Positions 1 through 8,684 are shown, counted from the stretch's first letter. The stretch is DNA of 46,427 nucleotides from Conexibacter sp. (GCA_025964295.1 JAOPZD010000500.1:1-46427); one strand, 5' to 3'. The notes: a model not told the origin generated them from the sequence alone. Numbers and translations: made by a program.

Positions 1-822
1 TGGTTTATCACCGGCAGCTCGCGCGGCTTCGGGCGCGAATGGGCGATCGCCGCGCTTGACCGCGGCGACAACGTGGTCGCCACCGCGCGCGACGCGAGCA
101 GCGTCGACGATCTCGTGGCGGAGTACGGGGAAGCGATCCTGCCGCTGGCTCTCGACGTCACCGACCGCGCCGCGGTCTTCGCCGCCGTGGCGGAGGGGCA
201 CGCCCACTTCGGTGCCCTGGACGTCGTGGTCAACAACGCCGGCTACGGGCAGTTCGGCATGGTCGAGGAGCTCAGTCAGGCTGAGATCCGCGATCAACTG
301 GAGACGAACGTCCTCGGCGTCCTGTGGGTCACGCAGGCCGCGCTGCCGTTCCTCCGCCAGCAGGGCAGTGGCCACATCCTGCAGGTCTCCTCGATCGGCG
401 GGATATCGGCCTTTCCCGGCATCGGGGCCTACCACGCGTCCAAATGGGCGATCGAGGGCATGAGTCAGTCGCTCGCCAAGGAGGTCGCCGGCTTCGGCAT
501 CAAGGTCACGATCATCGAACCCACCGGCTACTCCACCGACTGGGGCGGCGCCTCGGCCAAGCACGCCGAGCCGCTTGCCGCCTACGACGACTATCGCGAA
601 GAGGTCAGGCAACTACGGGCGCAGCGGCAAGCCCGGCGCGGGGACCCTGCCGCAACCCGCGACGCCGTCCTGAAGATCGTCGACGCCGAGCGGCCGCCGC
701 TACGCGTCTTCTTCGGCGACGGCCCGCTGGCCATCGCGACGGCCGACTACGAGTCCCGCTTGGCCACGTGGAGGGAATGGGAGCCGCTGTCGATCGCGGC
801 GCACGGGCACCCTCAGGAATAG
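1..822 (+). CDS. SDR-family oxidoreductase, 5' truncated by the window
   Basis: The open frame runs in from base 1 with no start codon, so the N-terminus lies outside the window. It shows the classical short-chain dehydrogenase pattern: the nucleotide-binding TGSSRGFG loop at the very beginning, the structural NNAG motif, a serine in VSS and the catalytic YHASK (YxxxK). The visible 273 residues are close to the usual full length, so only a few residues are missing. It is an NAD(P)-dependent alcohol/ketone oxidoreductase of unknown substrate. Residues IEPTGYSTDW after the active site resemble SDRs of the retinol/estradiol dehydrogenase-like branch. About 250 bp without a convincing gene separates it from the next CDS. 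Confidence 0.9.
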   Translation, partial: WFITGSSRGFGREWAIAALDRGDNVVATARDASSVDDLVAEYGEAILPLALDVTDRAAVFAAVAEGHAHFGALDVVVNNAGYGQFGMVEELSQAEIRDQLETNVLGVLWVTQAALPFLRQQGSGHILQVSSIGGISAFPGIGAYHASKWAIEGMSQSLAKEVAGFGIKVTIIEPTGYSTDWGGASAKHAEPLAAYDDYREEVRQLRAQRQARRGDPAATRDAVLKIVDAERPPLRVFFGDGPLAIATADYESRLATWREWEPLSIAAHGHPQE

Positions 823-1071
823 GCCCAGGAGCGCGAGCGTCGACGCCGACACCACCTATCGGGTTGTCGCCGCCGACGCGTCGGAGCCTGTCAACGCGGT
901 CACGCCATCATGGGCCGGTCGGACGAGTCGGGAAGTCCGCAAGCCGCGGGTCGCCGGAGCCGCCGGGGGATCCTCGATTGCCGGACGAACCGGACGGTCG
1001 AGGGGTTCGCGTCCATGGGTGGGCCGGGGCCGCTGGACAGGGCCGCGGCTCTCCAAGAGCATGCCCTCCCC

Positions 1072-1410
1072 ATGACCCCGCTCTACGCCCTGAACCTCTT
1101 CGACCTCGCACCGAACGACAGCTACCGCGAGTACTCGCGGCGCTCGCGGGCGGCCGTCGAGAAGCACCGGGGTACGGTGGTGGCGCTCGGCAAGTTCACC
1201 GGGGCACCGGTGTCCGACGGGGCCGAGCCGCGTCAGGCCATGGTCCTCGTCGAGTGGGAGAGCCCCGAGGCGTTCCAGGGCTTTCTCGACGATCCCGGTC
1301 ACGCCGACCTCCATCCGCTGCGGGAGGATGGCACCGAGAACTATCTGTGGTGGACGTACGACAAGCTCGAGGACCTTCGCCCGTTGCTCGGCGAGCGGTC
1401 CCAGTCCTAG
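1072..1410 (+). CDS. DUF1330-like small dimeric alpha/beta-barrel protein
   Basis: A 112-residue protein starting MTPLYALNLF. The open frame extends upstream to 910, but the extra 54 residues are Gly/Arg/Ser-rich and look non-coding, whereas the part from 1072 is compact. The order Y-R-E-Y, then a hydrophobic strand ending in a Gly, VLVEWESPEAFQGFLDDP and a C-terminal LWWTYDKLEDL matches DUF1330, small ferredoxin-like-fold proteins of unknown enzymatic role. The 3' end overlaps the convergent NmrA-type gene by 4 bp, so the two transcripts run into each other. No function can be assigned from the sequence. Confidence 0.75.
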   Translation: MTPLYALNLFDLAPNDSYREYSRRSRAAVEKHRGTVVALGKFTGAPVSDGAEPRQAMVLVEWESPEAFQGFLDDPGHADLHPLREDGTENYLWWTYDKLEDLRPLLGERSQS

Positions 1411-2312
1411 CTCGCGCGGCGGCTCGGCTCGTCGTATCCAGTCCCCTCAGCCACATGGTCGAGCACGCCCGGTAGCCGGTCGAGCACGGTGCGCAGCCCG
1501 ACCGGGGCGTGGCCGGTGAGCCGCTGCACCGCATCCGAACGAACATCGAACTCCCCGTTTCTGATCGCCAGATAGGTCGACACCCACGCATCGACGAGGA
1601 ACTCCGAGACGGAAGGGTCTGCGCGACTCGCGTACGCCTCATGGATCCCCTCGTCGTAGAAGCCGATGGACTTGCCCGAATGCTCGGACATGATGGCGGC
1701 GGCCTCGTCCAGCGTCAGCGCCTCCGGCCCCGTCAGGTCATACGTGGCGCCCTCGTGGCCGGTGCCGGTGAGCACTGCCGCCGCGACGTCGGCGACGTCG
1801 TCCCGGGCCACACCCGCGAGCCGCCCTTGGCCTGCGGGCCCGCGCAACAGGCCGTCGGCGCCGACCATCGCCGGCAGCAGGTCGAGGTAGAGGCTGTCGC
1901 GCAGGAACGTATGCGCGACGTCGTGTGAGCGGATGGCCTGCTCGGTCGCGTCGTGGTCGCGCGCGAGGGTGAACGTTGCATCGCGCGAGGCACCGAGGAA
2001 CGAGAGGTACACGATGTGCTCGACGCCCGCTGCGACGGCGGCATCGATCGCGCAGAGATGCTCGCCCACCCGTTCTGGCCTCTCGTGGCCGGAGACGAAC
2101 AGGAGCGTGCGGACCCCCGCCAGGGCGTCGCGCATGCCATCGGCATCGTCATAGCCTGCAGCGACGTGGACGTCGGCGCCAGGAAGGAACGGGACTCGGG
2201 CGGGGTCCCGCACGACGAGACGCTGGCGTACCTGACGCGCAGCAAGGCGTTCGGCGACGCGCCGCCCGATCGCCCCGTTGGCGCCGGTGATGGCAATCGG
2301 CTGCATGGTCAT
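1407..2312 (-). CDS. NmrA-like / atypical SDR NAD(P)-binding protein (QorB-like)
   Basis: A 301-residue protein starting MTMQPIAITG. The frame could begin at 2426, but the Rossmann fold begins only at ITGANGAIGRRVAERL (GxxGxxG), so the Met at 2312 or 2306 is the sensible start. The family has this N-terminal NAD(P)-binding fold, lacks the SDR YxxxK site here, and ends with a divergent C-terminal lobe. Bacterial members include the quinone oxidoreductase QorB and redox sensors. LYLDLLPAMVG and YDLTGPEALTLDEAA are typical of this group. It is divergent from the ABC transporter operon, with a 186-bp gap between the starts. The substrate is unknown. Confidence 0.85.
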   Translation of the reverse strand: MTMQPIAITGANGAIGRRVAERLAARQVRQRLVVRDPARVPFLPGADVHVAAGYDDADGMRDALAGVRTLLFVSGHERPERVGEHLCAIDAAVAAGVEHIVYLSFLGASRDATFTLARDHDATEQAIRSHDVAHTFLRDSLYLDLLPAMVGADGLLRGPAGQGRLAGVARDDVADVAAAVLTGTGHEGATYDLTGPEALTLDEAAAIMSEHSGKSIGFYDEGIHEAYASRADPSVSEFLVDAWVSTYLAIRNGEFDVRSDAVQRLTGHAPVGLRTVLDRLPGVLDHVAEGTGYDEPSRRAS

Positions 2313-2498
2313 GGCCACAGCTTCCACGCCGTGGCCACGGGCGAGGTCGAAGCGTCCGGTCATCGGGGACAGGCCGAAGGAATAGGCGGCCAAACGTGTC
2401 CGATGTCCGGGATGCCCTCGGCCCACGGTTGCGCTCGGGTTAGCTTCGCGCCGGTCTAAGTCGCTGCCCGTGGGGGCGGGACGAGCTGGAGGAGAAGC

Positions 2499-3806
2499 AT
2501 GTCTTTGAATACGCGGGTGACCGCGGCGCTGCTGACTGCCGCCGCGATCTTTGCTGGCGGTTGTGGCAGCGACGACGGCGACTCGGCCTCGAGCGGCTCA
2601 GGCCCGGCGAGCACCGCCGCTGTCGCGGCGCCTACCGCCGCGAAGGGGACACCCGCAGCCGGGGCGGCAACGTGCGGGACCGGCTCGGGAACCGCGGCGA
2701 GCGGCGCGCCGATCAAGGTCGGGGCGATCGTCACCCGCTCGGGCGGGGTTGACTTCTCCTCGGCGTCCAACGGCGCGCAGGCGTATTTCACCTGCCTCAA
2801 CGCCAACGGGGGCATCGGCGGTAAGCCCGTGAAGTACATCACCGCAGATGACGGCAACGACCCGCAGAAGAGCGGGGCGGCCGCGGCGAAGCTCGTCAAG
2901 GACGACGGCGTCGTGGCGATGGTCGGGAATCAGTCCTTCACCGACTGCTTGGTGAACCCCAAGACCTACGCGTCGGCAAAGCTGCTGTCGCTGATGGCCG
3001 TCGGGCTTCAGGGCGCGTGCTTCCAGAGCTCGCAGATCATCCCCATGAACGCCGGCCCGCGGCTGAGCACGATCTCCACCGCTCAGGTCGCCAAGGACGA
3101 CGGCAAGAAGAAGGTCGCCCTGGTCGTCTCCGAGATCCCCGGCTTCACGGAATTCGTCTCCGAGGGCCTCAAGGGGTACCTGGAGGCCAACGACATGGAG
3201 CTGGTCAAGACCGTCACGGCCGCGCCGGGCGTCAAGGACGCCACAGCGGTCGTCCTCGGCGTCAAGGCCGCGAACCCGGACGCGGTCGTCATCACGATGC
3301 CACTGCCCGACACGGTCACGATCATGAAGGCTGCAGAGCAGCAGCAGCTGACCAAGACGGCCGGCATCTATTGCCCGACGTCGTGTTACGACACCGCGCT
3401 TTCGAAGCTCGCGGGTGCCGCCGCGGACAGCGCGAAGATCGACATCGAGTTCTCACCGCTGGACGCGACGACCCCGGACACGGCGCTGTGGTCCCAGAGC
3501 ATGGACCGATACGCCAAGGGCAAGTCGAAGGACTCCTTCTCGCAGGGCGGCTTCCTGGCGGCAAAGCTGTTCTCGGATTCCTTGCAGGACGTGAAGGGGA
3601 CGGTCGACCGCGCCGCCGTGGTCAAGGCGGTCACGGCCCAGGCGGCGTTCACGTCAGATCTGGTCTGCCGGCCGTTCGACCTCACCGTCGATGGGTCCAA
3701 GGGCTACAACCCGAACAAGACCACGCGCGAGGTGCAGCTCAAGGACGGCGCGTTCGAGCCGGTCAAGGACTGCTTCGACGCCGAGGACCCGAAGGCCACG
3801 GGCTGA
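2499..3806 (+). CDS. Branched-chain-amino-acid-type ABC transporter substrate-binding lipoprotein
   Basis: A 435-residue exported lipoprotein. The N-terminus MSLNTRVTAALLTAAAIF is a signal peptide followed by AGGC, with Cys22 as the lipidated residue, then an Ala/Ser/Gly-rich linker. The mature part is a periplasmic-binding type I fold: PIKVGAIVTRSGG, a GGKPVKYITADD strand and VVAMVGNQS, the same plan as LivJ/LivK. An AGGAGAA ribosome site lies just before the ATG. It heads a five-gene importer (permeases and ATPases follow within 4 bp or overlapping). In soil actinobacteria and proteobacteria this class also imports aromatic acids. The nearby aromatic/alkene catabolic genes make that plausible, but the sequence does not fix the ligand. 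Confidence 0.92.
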   Translation: MSLNTRVTAALLTAAAIFAGGCGSDDGDSASSGSGPASTAAVAAPTAAKGTPAAGAATCGTGSGTAASGAPIKVGAIVTRSGGVDFSSASNGAQAYFTCLNANGGIGGKPVKYITADDGNDPQKSGAAAAKLVKDDGVVAMVGNQSFTDCLVNPKTYASAKLLSLMAVGLQGACFQSSQIIPMNAGPRLSTISTAQVAKDDGKKKVALVVSEIPGFTEFVSEGLKGYLEANDMELVKTVTAAPGVKDATAVVLGVKAANPDAVVITMPLPDTVTIMKAAEQQQLTKTAGIYCPTSCYDTALSKLAGAAADSAKIDIEFSPLDATTPDTALWSQSMDRYAKGKSKDSFSQGGFLAAKLFSDSLQDVKGTVDRAAVVKAVTAQAAFTSDLVCRPFDLTVDGSKGYNPNKTTREVQLKDGAFEPVKDCFDAEDPKATG

Positions 3807-3810
3807 TCCG

Positions 3811-4701
3811 ATGCCGACGCTGCTGGCCGCCATCGACTACAAGCCGTTCGTGGTCAGCGGGCTCGCGCTTGGGGGCGTGTACGCGCTCTCCGGCGTGGGC
3901 ATCGTCGCCGTCTTCCGCGCGACCGGCGTGCTGAACTTCGCCTACGGGGCCACCGGCGCCTTCGGCGCGATGGTGGCCTGGCAGCTCACCGACACCGGTA
4001 CCCCGCAGGCAGTGGCCTATCTGGCCTGCCTCGCGGTGGCCATCGCGCTGTCGGTGGCCTATGGGTTGCTGCTGGCGCCGCGGCTGAGCGCTCGCGACCC
4101 GGAGGTGCGCGCGACCGCGACGCTCGGCTACGCGCTGGTCCTCCTCGGGGTGATGCTCCTGATCTGGGCCGACGACACGCGGACGACATCGCTGCCCACG
4201 GATGACTCCGGTTTCGGTCTGGCCGGCGTGCGGGTCACGACCACTCAAGTCGTCGCGTTGGCGATCGCCCTCGTCACGACGATCATGGTCTCCGTTGTCC
4301 TCGGCCGCTTCCGGTTGGGGACCGCGATGCGCGCGCTCGCGTCCGACCGCGAGCTCTCAGCACTGCTGGGGATCGGCGTGCGGCGCGCCGAGCTCGCGGC
4401 CTGGGCGCTGGGCGGCCTGCTTGCCGGGCTGAGCGGCCTGCTCCTGGCGAACCTCGTCGCCACCGAGCCAACGACCCTCACCTTCCTCGTCGTCGCCTCG
4501 CTCTCGGCCGCCGTGATCGGTCGGCTGCGCTCCCTGTGGATGACGGTGGCAGGCGGCCTTGTCGTCGGTGTCCTGCAGGCGATGGCGATCCCCCATGAGT
4601 CGATCGTGCAGTACCGCGACGCGACCCCGTTCGTCGTCGCCGCGGCCGTCCTGCTGCTGCTCCAGCTCCCGCGTGGAGCGGCAGGGGTGCGGGCGCGATG
4701 A
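3811..4701 (+). CDS. LivH-type ABC transporter permease
   Basis: A 296-residue inner-membrane permease starting MPTLLAAIDYKP, 4 bp after the binding-protein stop. An upstream in-frame extension to 3691 overlaps the previous gene and is rejected. Hydrophobic helices fill the protein, including the family hallmark GLALGGVYALSGVGI near residue 18 and the conserved LNFAYGATGAFGA segment around residue 45. It pairs with the downstream LivM homologue to form the translocation channel. The final bases overlap the next gene by ATGA, which implies translational coupling. Confidence 0.92.
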   Translation: MPTLLAAIDYKPFVVSGLALGGVYALSGVGIVAVFRATGVLNFAYGATGAFGAMVAWQLTDTGTPQAVAYLACLAVAIALSVAYGLLLAPRLSARDPEVRATATLGYALVLLGVMLLIWADDTRTTSLPTDDSGFGLAGVRVTTTQVVALAIALVTTIMVSVVLGRFRLGTAMRALASDRELSALLGIGVRRAELAAWALGGLLAGLSGLLLANLVATEPTTLTFLVVASLSAAVIGRLRSLWMTVAGGLVVGVLQAMAIPHESIVQYRDATPFVVAAAVLLLLQLPRGAAGVRAR

Positions 4702-5693
4702 GACGCATCTCCTGGGACCTCGGGTCGGTCGTCCTCTTCGCCCTCCTGGTCGCGGTCCTCGTCCCGGCGATGGCCGACGCCTATTGGACACTGACATCGA
4801 TCTCGGCCGTGATCTTCGCCGTCGCGGCGCTCGGCGTCGCGGTGCTCTACGGCCAGCTCGGCCTCGTCTCGCTGTGCCAGGTGGGACTGGTCGGCATCGG
4901 CGGTTGGGTCGCCCTGCGTCTGGGCTACGCGACCGAGCTGCCGTTCCTCGTCCTCGTGGCCCTCGCCGGACTGACGACGATGGTGATCGGGACGCTCGTC
5001 GGCACGCCGGCGCTGCGACTGACCGGCCTCTACCTCGCACTCCTCACGCTGATGGCCGCGGGCGGCGCGCAGGTGCTGTTCTCGGCGACGGGCTTTCCCA
5101 ACGGCGGACCGGGGTTCCTCGGCAACGGCGCGACCGGAGGTCAGCAGCCGCTCGCGCGCCCTGGCCTCGCCGAGTCCGACGGCGCCTATCTCCGGCTCTG
5201 CGTCGGCGTCGCCGTCGTGATGTTCGCCATCGTCGCTGTCCACCTGCGCACCGCACCTGGCCGTGCGTGGGCCGCGATCCGGCAGTCCGAGGCGGCCGCG
5301 CAGTCGCTCGGGATCAACACGACGACGTACAAGCTCTGGGCGTTCGCGCTGTCGAGCCTGCTCGCCGGCGTGGCCGGAGCGCTCCTCGCCGGATCGATCG
5401 GGACGCTCGACGTCGCGTTGTTCCGCTCCGGGGACTCGGTCGTCCTCTTCGCCGTGGTCCTCGTCGGCGGTGCCTTCGGTCTCGAAGGCGCCGTCCTGGC
5501 GGGCCTGTTCGCGAAAGTCCTGCCCGCCGCCCTCGACCGCCTCGGGGTCGATGCCGACGTTGCGCTTGTCCTTTTCGGCGGCGGCGTGCTCCACGTCCTC
5601 ATCTTCGCGCCCGAAGGGCTGGCCGGCCTGATCGAACGACTCCGCCACAGCGCAGCGCCGTCCTCGGGCACACCGACCGAGGTGGCCCGGTGA
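4698..5693 (+). CDS. LivM-type ABC transporter permease
   Basis: A 331-residue multi-spanning permease that starts inside the LivH stop (ATGA overlap). Family features are ALGVAVLYGQLGLVSLCQVG near the first third (LivM proteins usually read G..S.G.. here) and the cytoplasmic coupling segment AIRQSEAAAQSLGINTTTYKL near residue 197, which contacts the ATPases. Around ten hydrophobic segments are visible. Its stop overlaps the GTG start of the LivG-like ATPase by GTGA. Confidence 0.92.
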   Translation: MRRISWDLGSVVLFALLVAVLVPAMADAYWTLTSISAVIFAVAALGVAVLYGQLGLVSLCQVGLVGIGGWVALRLGYATELPFLVLVALAGLTTMVIGTLVGTPALRLTGLYLALLTLMAAGGAQVLFSATGFPNGGPGFLGNGATGGQQPLARPGLAESDGAYLRLCVGVAVVMFAIVAVHLRTAPGRAWAAIRQSEAAAQSLGINTTTYKLWAFALSSLLAGVAGALLAGSIGTLDVALFRSGDSVVLFAVVLVGGAFGLEGAVLAGLFAKVLPAALDRLGVDADVALVLFGGGVLHVLIFAPEGLAGLIERLRHSAAPSSGTPTEVAR

Positions 5694-6400
5694 TCAGCGT
5701 CCGCGATCTCACGGTGCGCTTCGGCGGGGTACGCCCGATCGACGGCCTGACCGTCGAGTTCTCCAGACCCGTCTGCGGCCTGATCGGCCCCAACGGCGCC
5801 GGCAAGACCACCCTGCTGGACGTGCTCAGCGGCTTTGTTCGCCCGGAGAGCGGCGAGGTCGCGCTCGACGGCGAGATCCTGGGCCGCATGAGCGCCCACC
5901 GGCGAGCCCGCCTCGGGCTCCGGCGATCCTTTCAGCGCGACGCCGTCGTCGAGCGCCTGACCGCCCGTCAGAACGTGGCGCTCGCCCAAGAGCACCTCGG
6001 TTCCGATGGAGTGAGCATCGACGAGCTCCTGCGCGCGGTGGGTCTGGACCCCGACGACCCGCGATCAGGCGGAGTGCTCTCGACCCGCGAGCGGCGACTG
6101 GTCGAGCTGGCCCGCGCCCTGGTCGGTCGGCCGATGGCAGTGCTCTACGACGAGCCGGGCGCCGGGATGTCCGCCACCGAGAGCGCCCAGCTAGCGGCCT
6201 TCCTGCGCTCGGTTCCCGAGCGCTTCGGGGCCCAGGTGATCCTGATCGACCATGACATCGACCTCGTCTCCAGCGTCTGCGACGACGTCGCCGTCATCGA
6301 CTTCGGCAGGCTCGTCGCCAGCGGCCCCTGCGAGGAGGTCCTGGGGGACCCTCGGGTCCGCGCCGCCTACCTCGGGACAGCAAAGGTGCCCGTGCCATGA
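5690..6400 (+). CDS. LivG-type ABC transporter ATP-binding protein with altered signature motif
   Basis: A 236-residue ATPase with a GTG start at 5690, embedded in the LivM stop. The much longer upstream frame is antisense-like noise. Walker A GPNGAGKTT is intact and the switch His is in IDHDID. Two motifs are unusual: the ABC signature reads LSTRERR instead of LSGGQ/LSGGE, and Walker B reads AVLYDEPG. Both occur in some LivG-like proteins, but they suggest that the partner LivF site carries more of the catalysis. It would form a heterodimer with the LivF homologue that follows. Confidence 0.88.
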   Translation: MISVRDLTVRFGGVRPIDGLTVEFSRPVCGLIGPNGAGKTTLLDVLSGFVRPESGEVALDGEILGRMSAHRRARLGLRRSFQRDAVVERLTARQNVALAQEHLGSDGVSIDELLRAVGLDPDDPRSGGVLSTRERRLVELARALVGRPMAVLYDEPGAGMSATESAQLAAFLRSVPERFGAQVILIDHDIDLVSSVCDDVAVIDFGRLVASGPCEEVLGDPRVRAAYLGTAKVPVP

Positions 6401-7113
6401 GCGTCGGCCTGGAACTCCGCGATCTACAGGTCCGGCGCGGGCCGCGGACTGTCGTCGCCGGCGTCTCACTGACGGTTCGCCCGGGCGAGATCGTTGCGCT
6501 CCTCGGGCCCAACGGCGCCGGCAAGAGCTCGCTCGTCCTCGCGCTGGCCGGCGTGCTCCCGGTGAGCGGCGGCAGCGTCCTCGTCGACGGCGCGGACCTG
6601 ACCGGACGCGGGCCTGCCAAGGTCCGCGCGGCGGGGGTGGCCGCGGTTCCCGAGGGGCATCGCGTGCTGCGCGACCTCACCGTGCGCGACAACCTCCGTG
6701 TCGCCGGCGACGGCCTTTCCCGCAGCGCCCTCGCCGCTGGCTGCGAACGCGTCCTCGAGCTGTTCGCCGAGCTCCGGCCCAAGCTCGGCGTTGCCGCGGG
6801 CTCCCTGTCCGGCGGGGAGCAGCAGATGGTCGCCCTCGGCCAGGCGCTGGTGCGCGCCCCCAAGATACTCGTCGTCGACGAGCTCTCGCTCGGCCTCGCC
6901 CCGGTCGTCGTCTCCCGCCTCGCAGGGGCTCTCGCGGGCTTGAAGGAGCGTGGCGCCGGGATTCTCCTCATCGAGCAGTTCGCCGAAGTCGCCCTCGGCC
7001 TTGCCGACCGGGCGCATGTCCTCGACCGGGGCAAGCTGGCGTTCAGCGGGGCGCCGCAGACGCTCCGTGAACAGCCCGAGTTGCTCCACACCTCGTACCT
7101 GCGGACAGCCTGA
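6397..7113 (+). CDS. LivF-type ABC transporter ATP-binding protein
   Basis: A 238-residue ATPase, ATGA-coupled to the LivG gene. Walker A GPNGAGKSS, signature LSGGEQQM and Walker B ILVVDELSLGL are all present. The EQFAEVAL segment replaces the usual switch His with Gln, as is normal in LivF proteins. It is the last gene of the importer operon. The convergent V4R sensor gene ends 3 bp downstream, leaving no room for a dedicated terminator. Confidence 0.92.
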   Translation: MSVGLELRDLQVRRGPRTVVAGVSLTVRPGEIVALLGPNGAGKSSLVLALAGVLPVSGGSVLVDGADLTGRGPAKVRAAGVAAVPEGHRVLRDLTVRDNLRVAGDGLSRSALAAGCERVLELFAELRPKLGVAAGSLSGGEQQMVALGQALVRAPKILVVDELSLGLAPVVVSRLAGALAGLKERGAGILLIEQFAEVALGLADRAHVLDRGKLAFSGAPQTLREQPELLHTSYLRTA

Positions 7114-7116
7114 GGC

Positions 7117-7767
7117 TTAGAACGGCGTGGTCAAGAGCACGTCGTAGTCCTTCGACGGGTGATGCAGGCGCGGATCCGAGAGATGCGCCTGCATGCGCCC
7201 GGGCGGCGCGACGATGAAGCGGCAGTGCGCAACTCCCTCGGCCCGGCACGCGACCTCCGTCGTCTGCAGGGCCTGCCCCGAGGCCTCGCTGCACCAGCCG
7301 GCCGAGTACCCCGCGAAAAGGTGGCAGGCACGGCTCCGCACACCGGAGGCGATCGCCTCACGGGCAGCCAGGGAGTTGTCGGACTCCCACATCACGAGGA
7401 AGTCGTCGTTGGGCGACGGCTCCCAGACGAGCATCGCGGCCTCGCCCTGGCCGGTCCACGCGGCGGAGAACGGACCGGTCAGGACGCGGTACTCCCACCG
7501 GTCCATCCCGATCCCACGATTCTCGTAGAACGTGCGGGCCTGGTGGCGGCCGGTCAGGAAGCCAAGGCGATACATCACGTCGGCGGTGAGCTCAGGTCCG
7601 ATCGTCTCCCGCAGTTCCGCTGGGAGCTCCCGCCCGACAACCCGCGTGGGGACCAGCAGATAGGGGCTGTCCGCGAGCGTCACCGCGCCGCTGCCTGGGT
7701 CGCGCTCGAGCCGTCGCTGGTAGTTGCCGACCTCGTCCCGCGCGCACTGAATTGTCGATCTGTCCAT
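7117..7767 (-). CDS. Free-standing XylR_N/V4R (4-vinyl reductase) ligand-sensor protein
   Basis: A 216-residue protein starting MDRSTIQCAR. An AGGAG ribosome site lies about 9 bases upstream of this ATG. An alternative ATG at 7791 overlaps the GntR stop by ATGA. The body matches the sensory half of XylR/DmpR/MopR regulators. The C-terminal part has C148, E171, C174 and C182, spaced as the zinc site of MopR (Cys-x22-Glu-x2-Cys-x7-Cys), and W127 falls where MopR has its pocket tryptophan. There is no AAA+ domain and no DNA-binding helix. A His at the phenol-contact position is not evident without gaps. Family knowledge says such domains bind small aromatics. Acting as a ligand-binding partner of the coupled GntR regulator is inference. 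Confidence 0.85.
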   Translation of the reverse strand: MDRSTIQCARDEVGNYQRRLERDPGSGAVTLADSPYLLVPTRVVGRELPAELRETIGPELTADVMYRLGFLTGRHQARTFYENRGIGMDRWEYRVLTGPFSAAWTGQGEAAMLVWEPSPNDDFLVMWESDNSLAAREAIASGVRSRACHLFAGYSAGWCSEASGQALQTTEVACRAEGVAHCRFIVAPPGRMQAHLSDPRLHHPSKDYDVLLTTPF

Positions 7768-7787
7768 GCCCTTGCTCTCCTGTCCGA

Positions 7788-8480
7788 TCATATGCCGGAT
7801 CTCGCCGGGCCCGGCTGCGTGCGGTCGGTGGCATCGCGATTCAACTGTGCGACAACGCGCGCAGCGGCCTTGGACGCGTGCCGTTCCGCGGCGGCGCGGG
7901 CCTTGGCGCCGCTGCGCCGCTCGATGGCGTCGACGATGTCGCGGTGCTCTGCGAGGGATGCCGCCATCGCGCCGGGGGGGGACGGCAGGATGCTCAGCTG
8001 GAAGCGTAGAAGCAGCCACGCCGAACGAGCGGCACGCATGACCCGCGGACTCTGGCTGGCTCCGATGATCGCGTCGTGGAACGCGTAGTTCAGATCGTCG
8101 TACTCGGCCTTCGCTTCACGTGCCGCCGCCGCTTCGACGTCCTCGGCCAGCCGGCGAAGGTCGGTCAGCCCGCGTGGATCGATGACCTTCGCCGCCGCTT
8201 CGGCCACCAGGGCGTCCAGGACCCTGCAGAGCGAGAACGTCTCGGCGACATCGAATGCGCTCAAGCGGATGACCCGGCACCCGACTTGCGGCATGATCTC
8301 CACCAGGCCCTCCGCTTCCAGTCGCTTGAGCGCCTCGATCACCGGGGTGCGGCTGATCTCCAGCTCCTCTCCGAGCGCGTAGATCGAGAGGGTCTCGCCG
8401 GGCTGGAACCGACCGCGCAGGATCTCCTGGAGCAGGTGCTCGTAGGCAAGTTCGCTGCGGGAGGGTCGCGTTTGAGCCAT
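7788..8480 (-). CDS. GntR-family transcriptional regulator (FadR/FCD subgroup)
   Basis: A 230-residue regulator starting MAQTRPSRSEL. The frame reaches 8561, but the added 27 residues run into the palindromic control region. The N-terminal winged helix-turn-helix is clear (LQEILRGRFQPGETLS, then ELEISRTPVIEALKRLEAEGLVE). The FCD effector domain follows, with D/H metal-ligand candidates in YAFHDAIIGAS and LAEHRDIVDAIE. Its stop lies within the sequence upstream of the V4R sensor, so both are one transcript. FCD regulators are usually repressors released by a carboxylate ligand. Likely targets are its own promoter and the adjacent importer or catabolic genes. Confidence 0.92.
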   Translation of the reverse strand: MAQTRPSRSELAYEHLLQEILRGRFQPGETLSIYALGEELEISRTPVIEALKRLEAEGLVEIMPQVGCRVIRLSAFDVAETFSLCRVLDALVAEAAAKVIDPRGLTDLRRLAEDVEAAAAREAKAEYDDLNYAFHDAIIGASQSPRVMRAARSAWLLLRFQLSILPSPPGAMAASLAEHRDIVDAIERRSGAKARAAAERHASKAAARVVAQLNRDATDRTQPGPARSGI

Positions 8481-8558
8481 GTGTGTGTCCTGCCGGGGCT
8501 GGGTCGGACGGCTGCCAGGGTATTGGCGCGCGCCGGCCGGTGCACGGAAGTTTGTCGT

Positions 8559-8568
8559 CACCTAGGTG
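8559..8568. promoter_or_regulatory. Candidate operator CACCTAGGTG in the GntR/IclR divergent region
   Basis: A perfect 10-bp palindrome sits about 80 bp upstream of the GntR start and 115 bp upstream of the IclR start. A second GTGCAC element lies on each side (near 8540 and 8565). The position suggests a binding site for one of the two regulators. No binding specificity can be read from sequence alone. Confidence 0.35.
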
Positions 8569-8613
8569 CACCCAGCGCGCAAATCCCATTCTTGTGGACG
8601 CAGAACATCCGAC

Positions 8614-8644
8614 TTGACGTACTAACCTTCTAACGCACTAATAT
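8614..8644 (+). promoter_or_regulatory. Putative promoter of the IclR gene with overlapping inverted repeat
   Basis: TTGACG at 8614-8619 and TAATAT at 8639-8644 (19-bp spacer) form a sigma70-like pair in an unusually AT-rich patch. ACTAAC (8621-8626) and GTTAGT (8645-8650) form an inverted repeat around the -10 element, a typical place for an autoregulating IclR protein. Transcription from here would begin downstream of the ATG at 8643, which favours the later start at 8685. Confidence 0.5.
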
Positions 8645-8684
8645 GTTAGTGGCTGTACGGGCTGGACGCACAACGGGGGATGTC

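Noticed and set aside
4245..5648. Long minus-strand ORF (467 codons) opposite the permease genes
   Set aside because: Its product is a run of Arg, Glu, Asp, His and Gly with no domain, the usual antisense shadow of a GC-rich gene. The plus-strand permeases are clear.
8643..8684. Upstream ATG start for the first IclR gene
   Set aside because: It overlaps a good -10 box and has no ribosome site; the ATG at 8685 has GGGGGA.
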